64,000 nucleotides of DNA. Source: Telmatactis stephensoni. Lineage: Eukaryota; Cnidaria; Anthozoa; Actiniaria; Isophelliidae. Position 1 is the first letter of the stretch, and every line of letters starts with the position of its first letter. The stretch spans positions 558,001 through 622,000 of the forward strand of contig JALIZF010001812.1 of the NCBI GenBank assembly GCA_029948255.1, written 5' to 3'. This document shows positions 34,347-44,860 of the stretch, in pieces. A model generated the notes under the pieces. It was not told the origin of the DNA, did no database searches, and was given only the letters and a program-made list of their open reading frames with translations. A program made the translations under genes and the position numbers.

Positions 34347-37300
34347 TCACCCTTGTAAAATAGGGCAATTCTTGTGCAGTTTTTGGAATCTTACTCCCAT
34401 TGCCTTCAAGTTTCCATATAGTTGCATAAGAACAGAAGCAATGGCTTTCTTCACACGGCGTTTAGTATTTTTAGTTGTCACAATCTTGCATGGTTGATGG
34501 CGTGTTTGTGTTCTTTTTTTCTAGAAGATAAAAATTACCAAAAACTAAACATTTGTAAAATAAATTCTGTTTTTAAAATGCATCCATATTTGGAAGCTAA
34601 AGGTGCAGAAATACGGACAATAAACTTGTGCAACATTTCGCGCAACACATTGTTGCGTTGCAAGTTGCGGAGCAAATGTTGCTCGTATTACCACCCCGCG
34701 CAACAAATTTTCTTTATTGCAAAAAGTAGAAAGTGCTTGCACGAACTTGTTACCTTGTTACCACGTTACCATGCATTCCGTTTTACTGACTCATGATAGT
34801 CATTCCTCGGCGGCGTAGGTATGCACAGCGCATGCTCAGCTGAAAACCGCTTATTTACAAATTATAACTTCTTTTATTTTTCGTTTTCTTCAATCTGAGA
34901 CGTTTGAGAAAGTTGCATTTATAGATCGTTAGCCTCCTTTTCAAGAAAACCCATGGGAATAAACTCGATTGTTGTGTTCTTCTTTATCAACAATTTCTGC
35001 ATTTTGAATAATTTACGTTGACTCGAGGCTAACGCTGTATAAATGCGCCTTTTGTCAAGAAACTCAGCGGTCTCTAGCAAAAAGCCTTTGGTATTAGAAC
35101 CACTATAATGTACCATATATGAAGAACCTACCCTATTTTCAAGATAATGCACCTGTGAAAATAAATTACACGGTATGTGTGTTGGTGGGGAGAGGAGAGG
35201 GGGAGTTCAGGCAAGCAGTGGGAATGTGATTTACAGCTACAGATTTTGGTCAAAATTCCGATGGTACGAAAGCAAACGCAGATCAAATGATCTTAAAAGG
35301 CTTAATATTCAATTCATTGGTCTCGAGACCCATATGATCCATGCTCGATAGAGGGAACTACAAACACTCAGATCCCTACCTTTTGCCCTCATCCCCCCTC
35401 CCCCATCCCCCACGGGATTAATTTTGATAGCTGCATAAGTTTACTTACAGGCGAAAAACCTTTGTTCACCATTTGGATTTCCACGTAAAGATTATTAACG
35501 TGAGCTTTAATTGTTTGGAGGTTTTTAACTACAGCATCTCTAGTACTGGTAGATGGAAACGTCGATTTGTATTTGGTAATTAAATTCTGCATTTTGATAT
35601 ATATGCAGGACAGTATTCGCATATCGTTGCTGATATTTCCAACTGGAATCTAGTAGTATAAAACAGAAAAATTAGCTCAATACATTAACACTTCATTTAG
35701 CCTTGTCCAGCTCAGGCGACTATGTGTGGAAATTGTAATGTAACAAAACAATATATTCCTACTCACCCTAGAAGTCTGCCATCTATTTGTCTACAAACAA
35801 AATAAACATGAGATCAGTTAATAATTACAAACGAACAGCAATTTAGCTGAGGCCTATTGCAGACCTGTACTTCCCATGTGCCGTCAACGCCGGGCATAGT
35901 TGCAAGTGGTTACGGCACATGAAAAGTATGGAATATATGAAGGTCTGAACAGTCCAGCAGGACAGCGAGTTTTCCTCTTCTAGTTCTCTTCACTTCTGTT
36001 CTCTTCTTTTCTGTTATCTCCCCTCCCCTCCCCTCCCCTTCCCTCCCCTCCCCTCTCCTCTCCTCCCCTCTCCTCTCCTCCCCTCCCCTCCCCTCTCCTC
36101 TCCTCTCCTCTCCTCTCCTCTCCTCTCCTCTTCTCTCCTCTCCTCTCCTCTCCTCTCCTCTCCTCTCCTCTCCTCTCCTCTCCTCTCCTCTCCTCTCCTC
36201 TCCTCTCCTCTCCTCTCCTCTCCTCTCCTCTCCTCTTTTCCCTTCTCTTCTACTTCCCTTTATCCTTAATAGTTTACGAAACAGTTAGGTTCGCAAGAGT
36301 AGCCTGACAGTTACTCGGGCTACCCTTTGGTGCAAGCTTGGATGTGATATCGCTCGCTACAGATACAGGTAACCATATACTTCTATAACATAAAGTGCAA
36401 CTAACCTCTCGACGAACTCTTGTGTGCAAGTGCTCGTGCATATGCCTAGCCTGTGCTGACTTACGAGATTGTGCACAGCGTTGCGCACATCATCCCCTAG
36501 ATTCTGTGAAAATGGCACAAGATGTGCTACACGCCGACGCATGTGGTTGTTCAGATCACAGTAGTGTGCACTCGTAGTGGTCGATGACGACTTCGGAACA
36601 GGAGAACACAGAATAACAGCTACAGGAATCAAGCTTAAAAGGAACTTCAAAAGGAAGGTCTTGCTCAAATCTGCCACAGAAGAAAATATATATTAAAAAA
36701 ACAAATTTAAAACAAAATAAAATGGGAAAAAAAGCGCAATTTTATTTCACTCTCCGCTGACCCAGTCCTTTTGATTTATTACAAGGAACGCCTGGAAGTT
36801 TTGAATCTGACATTGACCTTTTCGTCGTGAGTGCCAGTTCGTGACAAATCACCTGAAGACAAAATGTCTGCGGCCAAACGGGGAAATGTCAAAAGCAAAT
36901 TTTGTCGTTTTGACATTTTTCACTTTGACTTTTTGTCTTTTTGACATTTTTCACTTTGACTGTTTTATTGCCGCTCTCGGCCGCCGTAGATTACGGCACC
37001 GTACGGTCACGACACAGTTACGGGAAGAATTTCGAATGTTTAAAAAAATACATATACATGAATAAATTTTGACGCTTCAATAAACGCATACAAATCAACG
37101 AAAAAATACTCAGCTTGAAGCGTTTTGGAAGACGAGAAAATAAGCGCATAAAGATTTCACCTATTTGCTTCAAATTTAATATTTGTGATGTATAACCACC
37201 ATATTTTGGGAATCCAACTACGCAAATAACGTTCGCGTTTTCGATTTAGAGATATGACGCTTTTAATATGTGTATTTTTGCAGTTTGGCAATAAAAACGC

Positions 37301-38003
37301 AAAAGGAACAAACTTAAAAGCAAAAAGGAAAGGTTTATCATAGAGGACCAGCTGATGAATTTGTTTTAGAGGAAAGATGTCTACTGTGCAAACATATTTG
37401 GGCAATTTTGGTTGTGATAACTGGTCAAAGATCATCATCCTTGAAATATTCGGATTTACGCTCGCTATAAGAAGATGTATGGGGAAGTTTGTGATTAATG
37501 ATCAAAAAGGAAAGGTAAGATTTTAAGTTTTGAATACAATATGTATTCTGATAGTTCTGAGAGATGCAGGACTTAATAGATTGATTTGGGCTTTTGTAAG
37601 AATTTAAGTTTCTGAAACTATATCCGCGAATATACCTTTTCCTCAGGCTATTTCCTTGCAAAAAACAACGCCATTTTGTTTTTCTCGTGACGAAATCCGC
37701 TGATCTATTGCGCCCGCGATGTGACTGGAATTGCTGGCGATGCAGAATTATGTACTTCTGGACGTATTCAATCGCCTCCAAATAAATTGCGTTCTTTGTA
37801 GGAACAAAACGTCTCAAACTTTCAAAAACGTTTTGTAAAGTAGCAACTAACCGAGGCTATCGTATAAAACTGATCAAAAGTCAACATCTTTCTTTACAGA
37901 TTACAGATGTTACAGAAATCCATGTTATAAATCTAGTAATACTTTTAACTTTTAAAGAAGACTTAAAACCAATATCATTAACAAAACTGTGCTTACTTTT
38001 CAT
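34347..38003 (-). CDS. Secreted four-helix protein, cytokine-like, gene C3 (array copy 3; two possible last exons)
   Basis: Model: exon 1 38003-37997 (ATGAAAA then GTAAGC), exon 2 36670-36465, exon 3 35649-35449, then distal exon 4b 34520-34347 (195 aa in total) or proximal exon 4a 35152-34919 (215 aa). Start MKNLSKTFLLKFLLSL; a Ser/Thr linker as in copy 1; helix A MRRRVAHLVPFSQNLGDDVR; exon 3 differs from copy 2 mainly by N-S, Y, Q, T and V substitutions. Exon 1 lost three bases relative to copy 2 but keeps phase 1. Exon 4b lost a 12-base segment (VKDI) in the helix-D start yet stays in frame and ends KNCPILQG. Retention of frame despite indels suggests selection. Function inferred. Confidence 0.6.
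34919..35152 (-). CDS. Alternative last exon 4a of gene C3
   Basis: Predicted peptide is identical to the unit-2 exon 4a (77 aa, VHYLENRVGSSY...). The surrounding 450 bp is almost unchanged between units 2 and 3, although flanking sequence in the same units differs by many substitutions and indels. Confidence 0.45.
   Translation of the reverse strand: MHYLENRVGSSYMVHYSGSNTKGFLLETAEFLDKRRIYTALASSQRKLFKMQKLLIKKNTTIEFIPMGFLEKEANDL
35995..36240. repeat. Expanded CTCTCCTC tract in intron 2 of gene C3
   Basis: About 240 bp of almost pure CTCTCCTC/CCCTC repeats, the longest of the three orthologous tracts. Confidence 0.95.
37040..37740. other. Unit-3-specific insertion in intron 1 of gene C3
   Basis: This stretch has no match in units 1 or 2. 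A minus-strand open frame (37817-37425, 130 codons) spans its edge and includes RRFVPTKNAIYLEAIEYVQK, a degraded counterpart of which is present with stops in units 1 and 2, so I do not call it a gene. Confidence 0.35.
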
Positions 38004-39261
38004 GATGAAGATCTTCGTTTCGGAGTAAAGATTTGATCTTGAATTCCTTGTTTTCTTGGATAACTTACTTTTGTGGTTCAAAAGGTCACAGGTTTTTATT
38101 ATATAACCACTATTTTCCATCGACTGTTGAACGACAGTTCTAAGCAAATCCCCAAATATATATTGTATTCCCTCTGGGCGGAAGTTTAATTCTTTGTTTC
38201 TATATCAAGAGATCATAAATAAGAGAGGGGAATTTATGGTGATTCCCATCTGTAACCGGATGCTGTATTTTTCCAGCATCAGCAAAATATTGTAAATATA
38301 CTTTGTGCTAGAATCAGCGTCGTTAGACTGATATGAGAGTTCTTTATATATTAATGTCGAGCGGACGAATTCCACGAGGTCCCACTTCTGCCACCATTTC
38401 AAAATCGTTTATAAATCTAATTCAATTCCTCCCCTTGCGATTATAATATCAAACGGAATAACAAACTTTGACCAGTCCTAAAGTCAACGAAAAAAGACTG
38501 CTTTGAAAGTTTTTCTTTTTACTCGATTCTTTTTCGTTTCAGTATATTTGACTTGCTAATTAGCGTTCAAGTTGTCCGTCTAAAGATTTCCAAGAAATGG
38601 GAAAGTTTTTCAATTATTCAAACCTTTAATCTTAGCAAAACACCAAGAAACACTGCTAAAAAGGATAAAAAGAAAATGATATACAAAGATGGAAAATCTT
38701 CCAGCTCATTTTAATTTGGCACTAAAAGCGCAAGCGCAATATTTAAAATATATTTTCATCTACATTATTTTAATGTGAATTTGTTTTTGCATGATCAAAT
38801 TAGAAATATCTTCGAGTATGGAAACTGCAGATATCATAATTATACGTAATTATACGTAATCTCAGCTAATGGTGAAGTCTCTCGCGTATGACGTATGCTT
38901 CAACTGAAAATATCGGGCTACGTATACCAGTAACATCCATAATTTGCAAAATAGATTTACCAAACTGAAATGGAGAAAACCATTTGATCTTTATCTGTGC
39001 ATGCCTATTGTGACAACGAAGCGACCGCAAATTCTCTGCGGTATTTCACCGAAAGTTAACCTGTTTTCAACTTTATGTTTTTCACGATGTCAGTGTAATG
39101 ACGTTGCATTACATTTGGGACGATCGAGTTATTGTTGATAAGGGTTTTTTCCTTATAAAGCGGAAGGATTTCAAGGGAATTTTTGAACCACGAGTGTCAT
39201 CTCGTACCTATGGCAACTTTTGGTCATGCAAATTATCATTTCTTCCTATCGGAAAAGAACA

Positions 39262-39436
39262 ATAGACCTAATCGGCTAACGCGTTGCTATGTGCGTTTCC
39301 ACCCAATTCAAAACCTCTGGGAATAAGAACTTTTGTTCCAAAAATTTCCACGAGATAAAAGACAAAGAATTATATTCCCAGAGGTTTTGAATTGGGTGGA
39401 AACGTACATAGCAACGCGTTAGCCGATTGGGTCTAT
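39262..39436. mobile_element. Fold-back MITE, ATAGACC family
   Basis: Left arm ATAGACCTAATCGGCTAACG... and right arm ...CGTTAGCCGATTGGGTCTAT are inverted over about 65 bp (GTTTCCACCCAATTCAAAAC opposite GTTTTGAATTGGGTGGAAAC). A diverged relative is at 54650-54825. Confidence 0.8.
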
Positions 39437-39451
39437 CCCCAAGCATGATGA

Positions 39452-39600
39452 CGGTTTTGTCCCCTCTATACCAGAGTCCTTTTCGAGTAGCTTTTGTTCG
39501 GTAATTAAAATTATTGCGTTTGTATTCTGGAAGGAATATAATATTTGAATATGAAAGGTTCTTGAAAAGGATTCTGGTATAGACAGGGGACAAAGACGTC
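39452..39600. mobile_element. Second fold-back adjoining the first
   Basis: GACGGTTTTGTCCCCTCTAT and ACCAGAGTCCTTTTCGAG at 39459-39500 are inverted at 39553-39594 as CTTGAAAAGGATTCTGGTAT and AGACAGGGGACAAAGACGTC. Confidence 0.65.
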
Positions 39601-40080
39601 TTTGCACTTCCCATTTCTGCTGTTCTATTGAAGCCATAAAAGTAAAAAACCGATAAAAAGGTATTCATTTCACTTTCCAAATACTTGTTTTTCCTTTTCC
39701 ATCCCTTTATTCACCCGTTTAGGTATATTTTATACTTTGATGGCTAATAATAAAGAGCAATGAGACAATTTTTATTCTCTTATATAAGCCTCAGTTTTAC
39801 TATAACAATGTTTTCAATTTTTAATTGCATTCATTTTAAGATAACCATGAAGTCAATATAAAACAGTACTTTTAAACACAAGTAATTTTTGTTTACTGAG
39901 ACTTTTTCGTTCTTTTTCTGTTTGGTGACATGCATGGCATTCTAGTCGGCCAAATTCGTATCTGGCTTTTCTCTTCTTCTTCTTTCTCGGAGTGGAAACG
40001 TAAAAAAGACAATTTCCGATAAGCTAAATGATTCTTGATAACAAAAATTAATAATAATAAAGAAATAAAAATGGTTTTAC
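39601..40080. other. Nothing recognised
   Basis: AT-rich sequence without a supported frame or repeat. Confidence 0.4.
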
Positions 40081-40425
40081 AGGCGCTTTCACACTGATAT
40101 CGATCTTTTGACGATGGGATTCCGAGGTTTGTTCCGAAGTTCCGAAGTTTGCCGACACAATGCCCGACTTCCGAGTTACACTTCACTTACCACATACAAA
40201 AGTATCAAGACGAGGCTACGTGCATGAAGCTCAGTCATTCGTAACATGACAAACGTTTTAGCATGTAGCCTCGTTCTGAGTCCTTTGTATCTGGCAGGTG
40301 AAGGATATCTCGGAACTGGACTATTCAGCGACGCAGTCCAAACCTTCGTGACGAAGTTCGCCCGAAATGAACTTGGAAGCTCATTCCCATCGTTAACGAT
40401 TCGTGAAAGCGACAGTAATATTATA
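40081..40425. mobile_element. Diverged fold-back of about 345 bp
   Basis: GGCGCTTTCACACTGATATC and ATGGGATTCCGAGGTTTG at the left have imperfect inverted matches at the right (CATTCCCATCGTTAACGAT, TCGTGAAAGCGAC), with GACGAGGCTACGTGCATG / CATGTAGCCTCGTTCTGAG at the centre. The 63-codon plus-strand frame at 40246-40437 is part of the right arm. Confidence 0.55.
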
Positions 40426-40839
40426 AGTGATCATTAGAAACTTAACTAATCCACTCACTTAGTGAGTCCTATACACTGGATGACTATAGGATTACTCTAA
40501 TATCATGTAAATTAGAATTTAAGTGTTAACTTGTTAACTTGGATTGTTGTTTATGTAGTCATTCACTAATGCGCTTTGGGAAACGTAGAGAAACGTGAAC
40601 CTTGTGTTTCGCCAAATCAGCCACTCCTTTGTTACTTGTTTACACTCGAAAACTAAAGCTGATATCCCCACACAGATTTCGAAATAGTCATCCACATATA
40701 AAGTATATGATACTTAATTAACAATATTTAGTTAAAAATACAGCATTTACTTGGCAAAGTCACCCGATGGAAATGGATGCTTTGGATTATATGTCTCGGT
40801 ATTTTTCTGGCTGACGAAATGGCGGCTGACTAGGATTGT

Positions 40840-41994
40840 TTAAAGTACAGTGCCAAACATTTTCCTTTGAAGTTTGAACGATTTGACGATATTATCGATC
40901 TCACGCCTCCTAGGTAGCAACCGCTCTAGCCCTCGCGAAATATCATCCACTGATCTGTTTCTTTTTTCTCTTTGTTCAGGAACAATCCTCGGCCCTAGAA
41001 CAAAATCTCTGTGGTGTACTGCATCTGCTTCGATTCTCGAAGCTTGAAGGTGTCCATAATGTCCTGGACATCGAAAACTGTGCATCTGCAGAGAGTTAGA
41101 TCTCTGGCCACTGGACGACTTGGACCAGATAGAGAACAGAAACTTTGAGCCGTCGCTCATTATAGAGGCGATTGTGCTCCAGGGAAACTCGTGGATAAGT
41201 TCCTCCGGTTCTCCCAAGTTGTCAGGTTGGAATATTTGGATTCCTTGTTGTGAAATTGCGAGAATGAACTCTTGGCCGTTTAAATCGGTTGCGCCTTTGT
41301 ATACAAACGAGCCATAGCCAAAAATGCTTCTACTGAGGCGAAGATAAGCCTTGAAAGCGCCGTCAATCTTCATACCTCTGTGCGATTTGTGCAGATTTGT
41401 TACCATTCGTTCATACAGCCTCGCGCTCACTTCGGTATTTGAGTTCAGCGACGAGGGGTTCATGAAGAATCTTGAGCCAAGTTGCGACTCTAGATAGCTA
41501 CGGCTTTGGTGCTTGTTATTGAAGTCACCAAGAATCGCTTGCGCAAAGTAACTGTCTAAAATAGCGTGTTCTTCAACATCAGTGCGTAGTTTTCCGTGCA
41601 GAAATAGGTCTTTGATTTGATAGACCATTAGTCTTTGAAAAACTCCGTCGCCCGCCGCCTCTGAACTGGAGGGGAAAACTTTGACTGCAAGTTGAAACGT
41701 AGCTGTTATAATCAGCGAGGATTTTATCATCTCTCTGAGATTTAACCAGCTCGGTTTCCCATCTTCGCTATGGATGTACCTTATACCAAAGTACTTCTGA
41801 AAGGGAACAGAGATATTCACTTGTTCGCATACTTTTTCAAAGAGCTCCGAGCCCAAGACTTTTTTCTTGTCAAACTTGACTTGAAACTCAGAGTTGTCCA
41901 GTAGGACGACCTTGAAAGTCACAGAGCGGCTGCGAAGTGAGGAAGTTCTGATGCTAATATGGTATTTCATTTCTTTATCTTGTTTTGAAAACAT
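40840..41994 (-). CDS. FERM-domain protein, intronless
   Basis: 384 aa from ATG at 41994 (MFSKQDKEMKYHISI) to TAA. Residues about 10-95 form a ubiquitin-like FERM N lobe (VVLLDNSEFQVKFDKKKVLG, then SVPFQKYFGIRYI and PSWLNL). Residues about 100-200 form the helical M lobe (LAVKVFPSS, LMVYQIKDLFLHGKL, AILDSYFAQAILGDFN). Residues about 225-310 form the PH-like C lobe (YGSFVYKGATDLNGQEFILA, ISQQGIQIF, FPWSTIASI, FLFSIW). FERM proteins link membrane proteins and phosphoinositides to the cortex. Nothing catalytic is attached; the tail (about 311-384) is basic and of no known family. Relatives are normally multi-exon, so a single open exon suggests a retrocopy or an intron-poor gene; the intact frame argues for function. 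Subfamily not assigned. Confidence 0.7.
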   Translation of the reverse strand: MFSKQDKEMKYHISIRTSSLRSRSVTFKVVLLDNSEFQVKFDKKKVLGSELFEKVCEQVNISVPFQKYFGIRYIHSEDGKPSWLNLREMIKSSLIITATFQLAVKVFPSSSEAAGDGVFQRLMVYQIKDLFLHGKLRTDVEEHAILDSYFAQAILGDFNNKHQSRSYLESQLGSRFFMNPSSLNSNTEVSARLYERMVTNLHKSHRGMKIDGAFKAYLRLSRSIFGYGSFVYKGATDLNGQEFILAISQQGIQIFQPDNLGEPEELIHEFPWSTIASIMSDGSKFLFSIWSKSSSGQRSNSLQMHSFRCPGHYGHLQASRIEADAVHHRDFVLGPRIVPEQREKRNRSVDDISRGLERLLPRRREIDNIVKSFKLQRKMFGTVL

Positions 41995-41999
41995 TAAGA

Positions 42000-43280
42000 C
42001 CAATCTACATCTGGTCGAATGTCACATAACGGTTATGATAACTTTATATATGTTCTTTATATCAGTATTGCGTGATCAAACCACTTAACAGTTCAATGAA
42101 CAGTTATAAAGGCTGTTTTAAAATTCACACACGAAATCCTTAATTCAAGATTATTCCATGGTGCAGTGAGTTTTAAGCCATAGTCAAGTGATTGCTTTCT
42201 TTCTTTTTTAAGTCTCTCCATTGCACGCAAAAGTTATCCAAGGCACGTATGCAAAAATCACCATGAAACTAAACAAGTGCAAAATTTCATCTGTTTCCTA
42301 CTGCTCAATCATTCCGAAGAAACAATTTTCAGCAGTAATACCAATCTTTCTGAATTGCGAACATCCTCTACCAACCATCCGTCTTGGAGAGGTCTGTGTA
42401 TTAGACACACTTGGAGAACAGGAAAAAAAAGAAGAGATTTTCTGGAGATCGAAGCCACAGGTGTCTACACTAAAGAGGCGTTCATTTTACGATGGTGTAG
42501 ATTTTGGGAGTTTTGATTCAAACTCATTATCATTAAATTCCCATATAAACAATAAATATAATGGTCTAGATAGCGGGATTAGAGATAATTGATGGTTATT
42601 ACCGGATAATAAAAGGGGCTTATAGGTTAATGGCTTTGTGTTAAAGATATTTTGAGTATTTCTATTTTAGTTCAAAAAATATCTGGGCATAATTTCTATG
42701 ATTTCACAGTGCACATGCGCGCAAATGGCTTAATCTTCGTAACACTTGATATAAAGTTATTGGTCTTCTTGGAACACTTTGGCTTTCAAAAGCTACATTA
42801 TTCTAACTATCCGTCGCTATCAAGGCTCTTACAGATTTTGTTGTGCTTGCGTGACATTCATGATTACGTGACCGTTGCATGCAATGACGTCATTGTGACG
42901 TTCGATACTTATTTGCTGGTACGTGACAAGACAATTCACACGTACGACATGAAATTAAAACTCAAACAAAAATTCATAGCAGAATTCTTATGACATTTGC
43001 ATTCAATCCGATGAAAAACTTGCACCCATTACTTTATCATAAAGTCAAGGACTCTAATCAATATTGTCAGCATTATCTAAATACCAGAGTAAAGGGCTTT
43101 TGCGTGAACACGATTGTCCTTGCCTGCGTCACATACTGAAAAAAAAAACGTCTGCGTAACATCGATACGAATCGTGTTCAGCTACAATCCTTGACAAAAC
43201 TGTTGGCACGACGGTCATTTTTGAACCAATTTTGAGAGGGCTTCCAGGGCACAAGCGCACATTCTTTCACCCAGCAGATC
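42000..43280. other. No gene supported
   Basis: Two plus-strand open frames (42221-42592 and 42652-42993) have no family signature, signal peptide or clear splice sites. Possibly upstream sequence of the FERM gene. Confidence 0.3.
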
Positions 43281-43297
43281 ACCAATGATACCTTTTA

Positions 43298-43545
43298 ATG
43301 AATGAATGAATGAATGAATGATCGATTGAATGAATAAATGAATGAATGGATGGATGGATGGATGGATGGATGGATTGATTGATGAATGAATGAATGAATG
43401 AATGAATGATCGATTGAATGAATGAATGAATGAATGAATGAATGAATGAATGAATGAATGAATGAATGAATGAATGAATGAATGAATGAATGAATGAATG
43501 AATGATGGATGGATGGATGGATGGATGGATGGATGGATGGATGGA
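43298..43545. repeat. (GAAT)n/(GGAT)n microsatellite
   Basis: GAATGAAT repeats interleaved with GGATGGAT blocks and ATCGATTGAATG interruptions. Creates a minus-strand Ser-Phe-Ile-His frame that is not a gene. Confidence 0.95.
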
Positions 43546-43806
43546 TGATGTAACTGGCAACAGTCTGAATATGAGGCTACAACAAGCCTGAAGTTTATTG
43601 TTTTCTTGTATATTAAAACCTGATTTTTTACAAGCAACAGAAGCAATATACACAAAATCAGTATGGCATTAATCACCTCAAAAAAGAAAATGGCTGTAGA
43701 CATTAGAACAGGTATCTCACCTTTAACATTGGTTGTCAACATGGTAACCATTATTAAAGGTGGATTAATGATAATTAAATGTTTTGATGAGACCATGGCC
43801 AATCTT

Positions 43807-44040
43807 AATGTGCAATATATTACTGAGTCTGTCACCAGTAAATTAAACAAGCAATGCTAATGAGCAGTACATCACTGAGTCTGTGTGTTGCTTGTGCTTA
43901 TGTCATTAGTGAAAAGACAAGCATTGGTAAAGAGCAGTACATTACTGAGTCTGTGTATGTTGCTTGTGCTTATGCTTATGTCACTAGTGAAAAGACAAGC
44001 ACTACAAATAAGCAGAGCATCACTGAGTCTGCATATGTTG
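43807..44040. repeat. 78-bp satellite, second locus (about three degenerate copies)
   Basis: GAGTCTGTGTATGTTGCTTG and CACTAGTGAAAAGACAAGCA, as in 19640-20118. It abuts the 3' side of the 44104-44835 ORF. Confidence 0.85.
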
Positions 44041-44103
44041 CTGGTAAAAACCTGGCCTTTTTACTTATTCCAGTATTTCCAGTAAATGTTTTGATAATAG
44101 TTT

Positions 44104-44835
44104 CTATTTTCCCTTATGCCTTTTCACTTTAGTTTTTTTGCTTTTTTGTTGTCGCCTTTTCACACTTAGACGGATAGAAGACTGACGCTTGGCCTTCTTA
44201 TGTCGTTCAATAATCTTATCTAAATCAAATGTGAGAATCCTGCATTTTTCACAACAATCTAACAAATCAGGTCTACGTGCACGAATATGATTGTCACGGT
44301 TGTACCAAACTAAACACCCGATATGTCGATTCACTGTCCAGGGCCAGTCCTGAGTAAATAGACTTTTTGGCTTATAGCCCAGCTTGGTCGGCAGGTTTTG
44401 GTACTTCTCAGATGTTAGGCCTTTGCATACAACATAGGGGCTTGTTGAGCTTATTTTAAAAATCAGCTCATGGAGTTTACTGGTGTCTTCAAAATCAATA
44501 ATTCCAGTCTCTACTTTGTCAGTAATATTGACACGAACCTCATATTTGCCATCTGCCCAAATTAATAGATGTACTTTGTGGTACACCCCAGTAAACTCAC
44601 TAAAGTCTTTCAACTTGCTTCCACTGATCGACAGGACTATATCACCACAAGTGAGAAATTCTTGTGTCATAAATACATCATGATTAAATGTTTTAATGGT
44701 TGCTTCCAGATGTTTGAGAATTTCCTCTTTGTCTTCAATTGAGGTTTGAGTCACAGGAATTGGATCTGGTGTTTCTTGACACTTGTTTGTCAAAGTCTGT
44801 CTTAACTTTTGTAACACCTCACGTCTTTCTATCAA
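44104..44835 (-). CDS. Uncharacterised Cys/His and Lys/Arg-rich protein, probably partial
   Basis: 243 codons open to TAG at 44131, ending in a very basic tail (RHKKAKRQSSIRLSVKRRQQ) that looks like a nuclear-localisation signal. The C-terminal third has NRHIGCLVWYNRDN and LLDCCEKCRILTF, a His/Cys-x2-Cys arrangement like that in many transposon-associated cnidarian ORFs. The N-terminal half is mixed alpha/beta (EVLQKLRQTLTNKC, YHKVHLLIWADGKYEVRVNI). The reading frame opens at 44835 without ATG; an acceptor-like GATTGATAG precedes it, so a 5' exon is probably missing, and a transposon sits 25 bp upstream. Function unknown. Confidence 0.45.
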   Translation of the reverse strand: MIERREVLQKLRQTLTNKCQETPDPIPVTQTSIEDKEEILKHLEATIKTFNHDVFMTQEFLTCGDIVLSISGSKLKDFSEFTGVYHKVHLLIWADGKYEVRVNITDKVETGIIDFEDTSKLHELIFKISSTSPYVVCKGLTSEKYQNLPTKLGYKPKSLFTQDWPWTVNRHIGCLVWYNRDNHIRARRPDLLDCCEKCRILTFDLDKIIERHKKAKRQSSIRLSVKRRQQKSKKTKVKRHKGK

Positions 44836-44860
44836 TCGGACAGAAAAAGATAGAAATTAA

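Larger units (their letters stand above)
34006..39005. repeat. Tandem triplication, unit 3 (about 5.0 kb, internally deleted)
   Basis: Begins at CAAACGTAAGTGATCAGAGA. The cytokine-like gene is complete but the plus-strand blocks and Crypton fragment are mostly deleted (about 38700-38760), and about 700 bp of other sequence (37040-37740) has been inserted into intron 1. Similarity ends near GATCTTTATCTGTGCATGCC at 39005. Confidence 0.8.

Noticed and set aside
39276..39680. 134-codon minus-strand frame
   Set aside because: Spans two fold-back elements; no protein family features.
43215..43850. 211-codon minus-strand frame rich in Ser-Phe-Ile-His
   Set aside because: Most of it is the GAAT/GGAT microsatellite; the rest has no motif.
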